Source of the DNA: Neoarius graeffei
Taxonomy: Eukaryota > Chordata > Actinopteri > Siluriformes > Ariidae
Assembly: GCF_027579695.1 (NCBI RefSeq)
Contig: NC_083569.1
Span: 76,681,149-76,745,148 of the forward strand
Length of the DNA: 64,000 nt
Reading direction: 5' to 3'
The translations under genes and the position numbers were made by a program. Of this stretch, positions 63,356 through 64,000 are shown in pieces. The notes beneath the pieces are model-generated. The model did no database searches. It saw nothing but the letters and a program-made list of their open reading frames with translations, and was not told where the DNA came from. Position 1 is the first letter of the stretch; every line of letters starts with the position of its first letter.

Positions 63356-64000
63356 GTAAGTATATGGTGTGATTGAGAGAAAGAGTGGGGTTTTTTTACA
63401 CTTCTATTATTTATATGCTGTATTTATGCGTAACGCAGCATGGTGGCTGGCTTCATGTGTCTCGGTGGAAGCCTCTACCAGCCTTCACCCTCCCACTTGG
63501 AAGCTGTCATGTGATCGAGTTAGCCAGTGAGAGATAATGGAGAAACAAGTTTTTAAAAAAAACTATTCAGCTGGCCAAACAATTTGAATACTCAAGTATT
63601 TGTTAATTATGTGGTTATTTATATAATTATTTCTTCTTTTCATATTCAGAAGCTTTGGCTTTACTCTCTGATGCCATGTATAACTTAGTCAATGAAATAA
63701 TAGTTTCTCCATTCTTTGTAGTCTAATATATGTTCAAATTGTGAGCCATTTGCAATTCAACCAACCACAGATAACATGGAACGAGATCGTCAATGAGGGC
63801 GTAGCTCACTCCGGCCCTGTCTAGTCCAGAAGGAACGATCTAAAGTGGGCCACTTTGCGCAAAAATGTTGCAAGCTATATACACTATATATAAACTATAT
63901 ATAGAAGCTATATACACCGTAGGGATACCGACCTATTTGCCAGAAATAATCCAAAATGGTGAGGAATTGACCAAGAAGAAGGGATTTTTGTTGAACTGCT
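63356..64000 (+). other. first coding intron of the PLAC8-like gene (partial)
   Basis: No second exon is recognised before the window ends. Near 63878-63915 TATATACACTATATATAAAC and related strings form an AT-rich imperfect palindrome. Confidence 0.55.

Overview
This is vertebrate, almost certainly teleost fish, nuclear DNA. It carries spliced exons with GT-AG introns, several Tc1/mariner transposon families with fish-type ends, hAT elements, fish LINE fragments and more than ten tRNA-headed SINEs. The SINEs and the commonest Tc1 family (ends beginning CAGTGGTGCTTGAAAG) remind me of catfish genomes, but that placement is from memory and tentative.

One gene dominates the left 28 kb on the + strand: an FMR1/FXR-family gene, best matched to fxr2. 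Sixteen coding exons (2 to 17) lie between 2418 and 26655. Every splice phase is compatible. The exons total 1932 bp including the TAA. Adding the 51-bp first exon usual in the family would give about 660 residues. Exon 1 and the promoter lie to the left of the window. Exons 2-5 encode the Tudor/Agenet region, exons 5-7 KH0, exons 7-11 KH1 and KH2, exon 12 the nuclear export signal, exons 12-13 RG-rich tracts and exons 14-15 arginine-rich nuclear or nucleolar signals. A 3' UTR of about 1.65 kb ends at two AATAAA signals near 28.3 kb. The long introns are long because of transposons: intron 4 (8.1 kb) holds LINE pieces, a SINE and an 2.7-kb Tc1, and intron 11 (4.9 kb) holds a nested Tc1/hAT/LINE/MITE stack.

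From 28.5 to 63.2 kb I see no host gene. The interval is filled with insertions within insertions: five copies of one Tc1 family (A1 and A2 in fxr2 introns, A3-A5 here), further Tc1 families B and D, at least six hAT-type elements with TIRs and in most cases 8-bp target duplications, a CACTG-ended (CACTA-like) element, a TTAA-flanked element carrying repeated GGGGTCC-N4-GGACCCC palindromes, and SINEs sharing one head but having two different tails. The most informative structure is at 31.4-39.0 kb. There, recombination between two SINEs seems to have tandemly duplicated 2.42 kb spanning the 3' half of a hAT transposon, leaving a chimeric SINE at the junction.

At the right edge (63247-63355, + strand) begins the first coding exon of a PLAC8/cornifelin-like cysteine-rich gene, which continues out of the window. 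I found no bacterial-type system, CRISPR array or virus. The interest here lies in the recombination history of the repeats and in a few gene details, such as a GC-AG intron in the KH2-coding part of fxr2.
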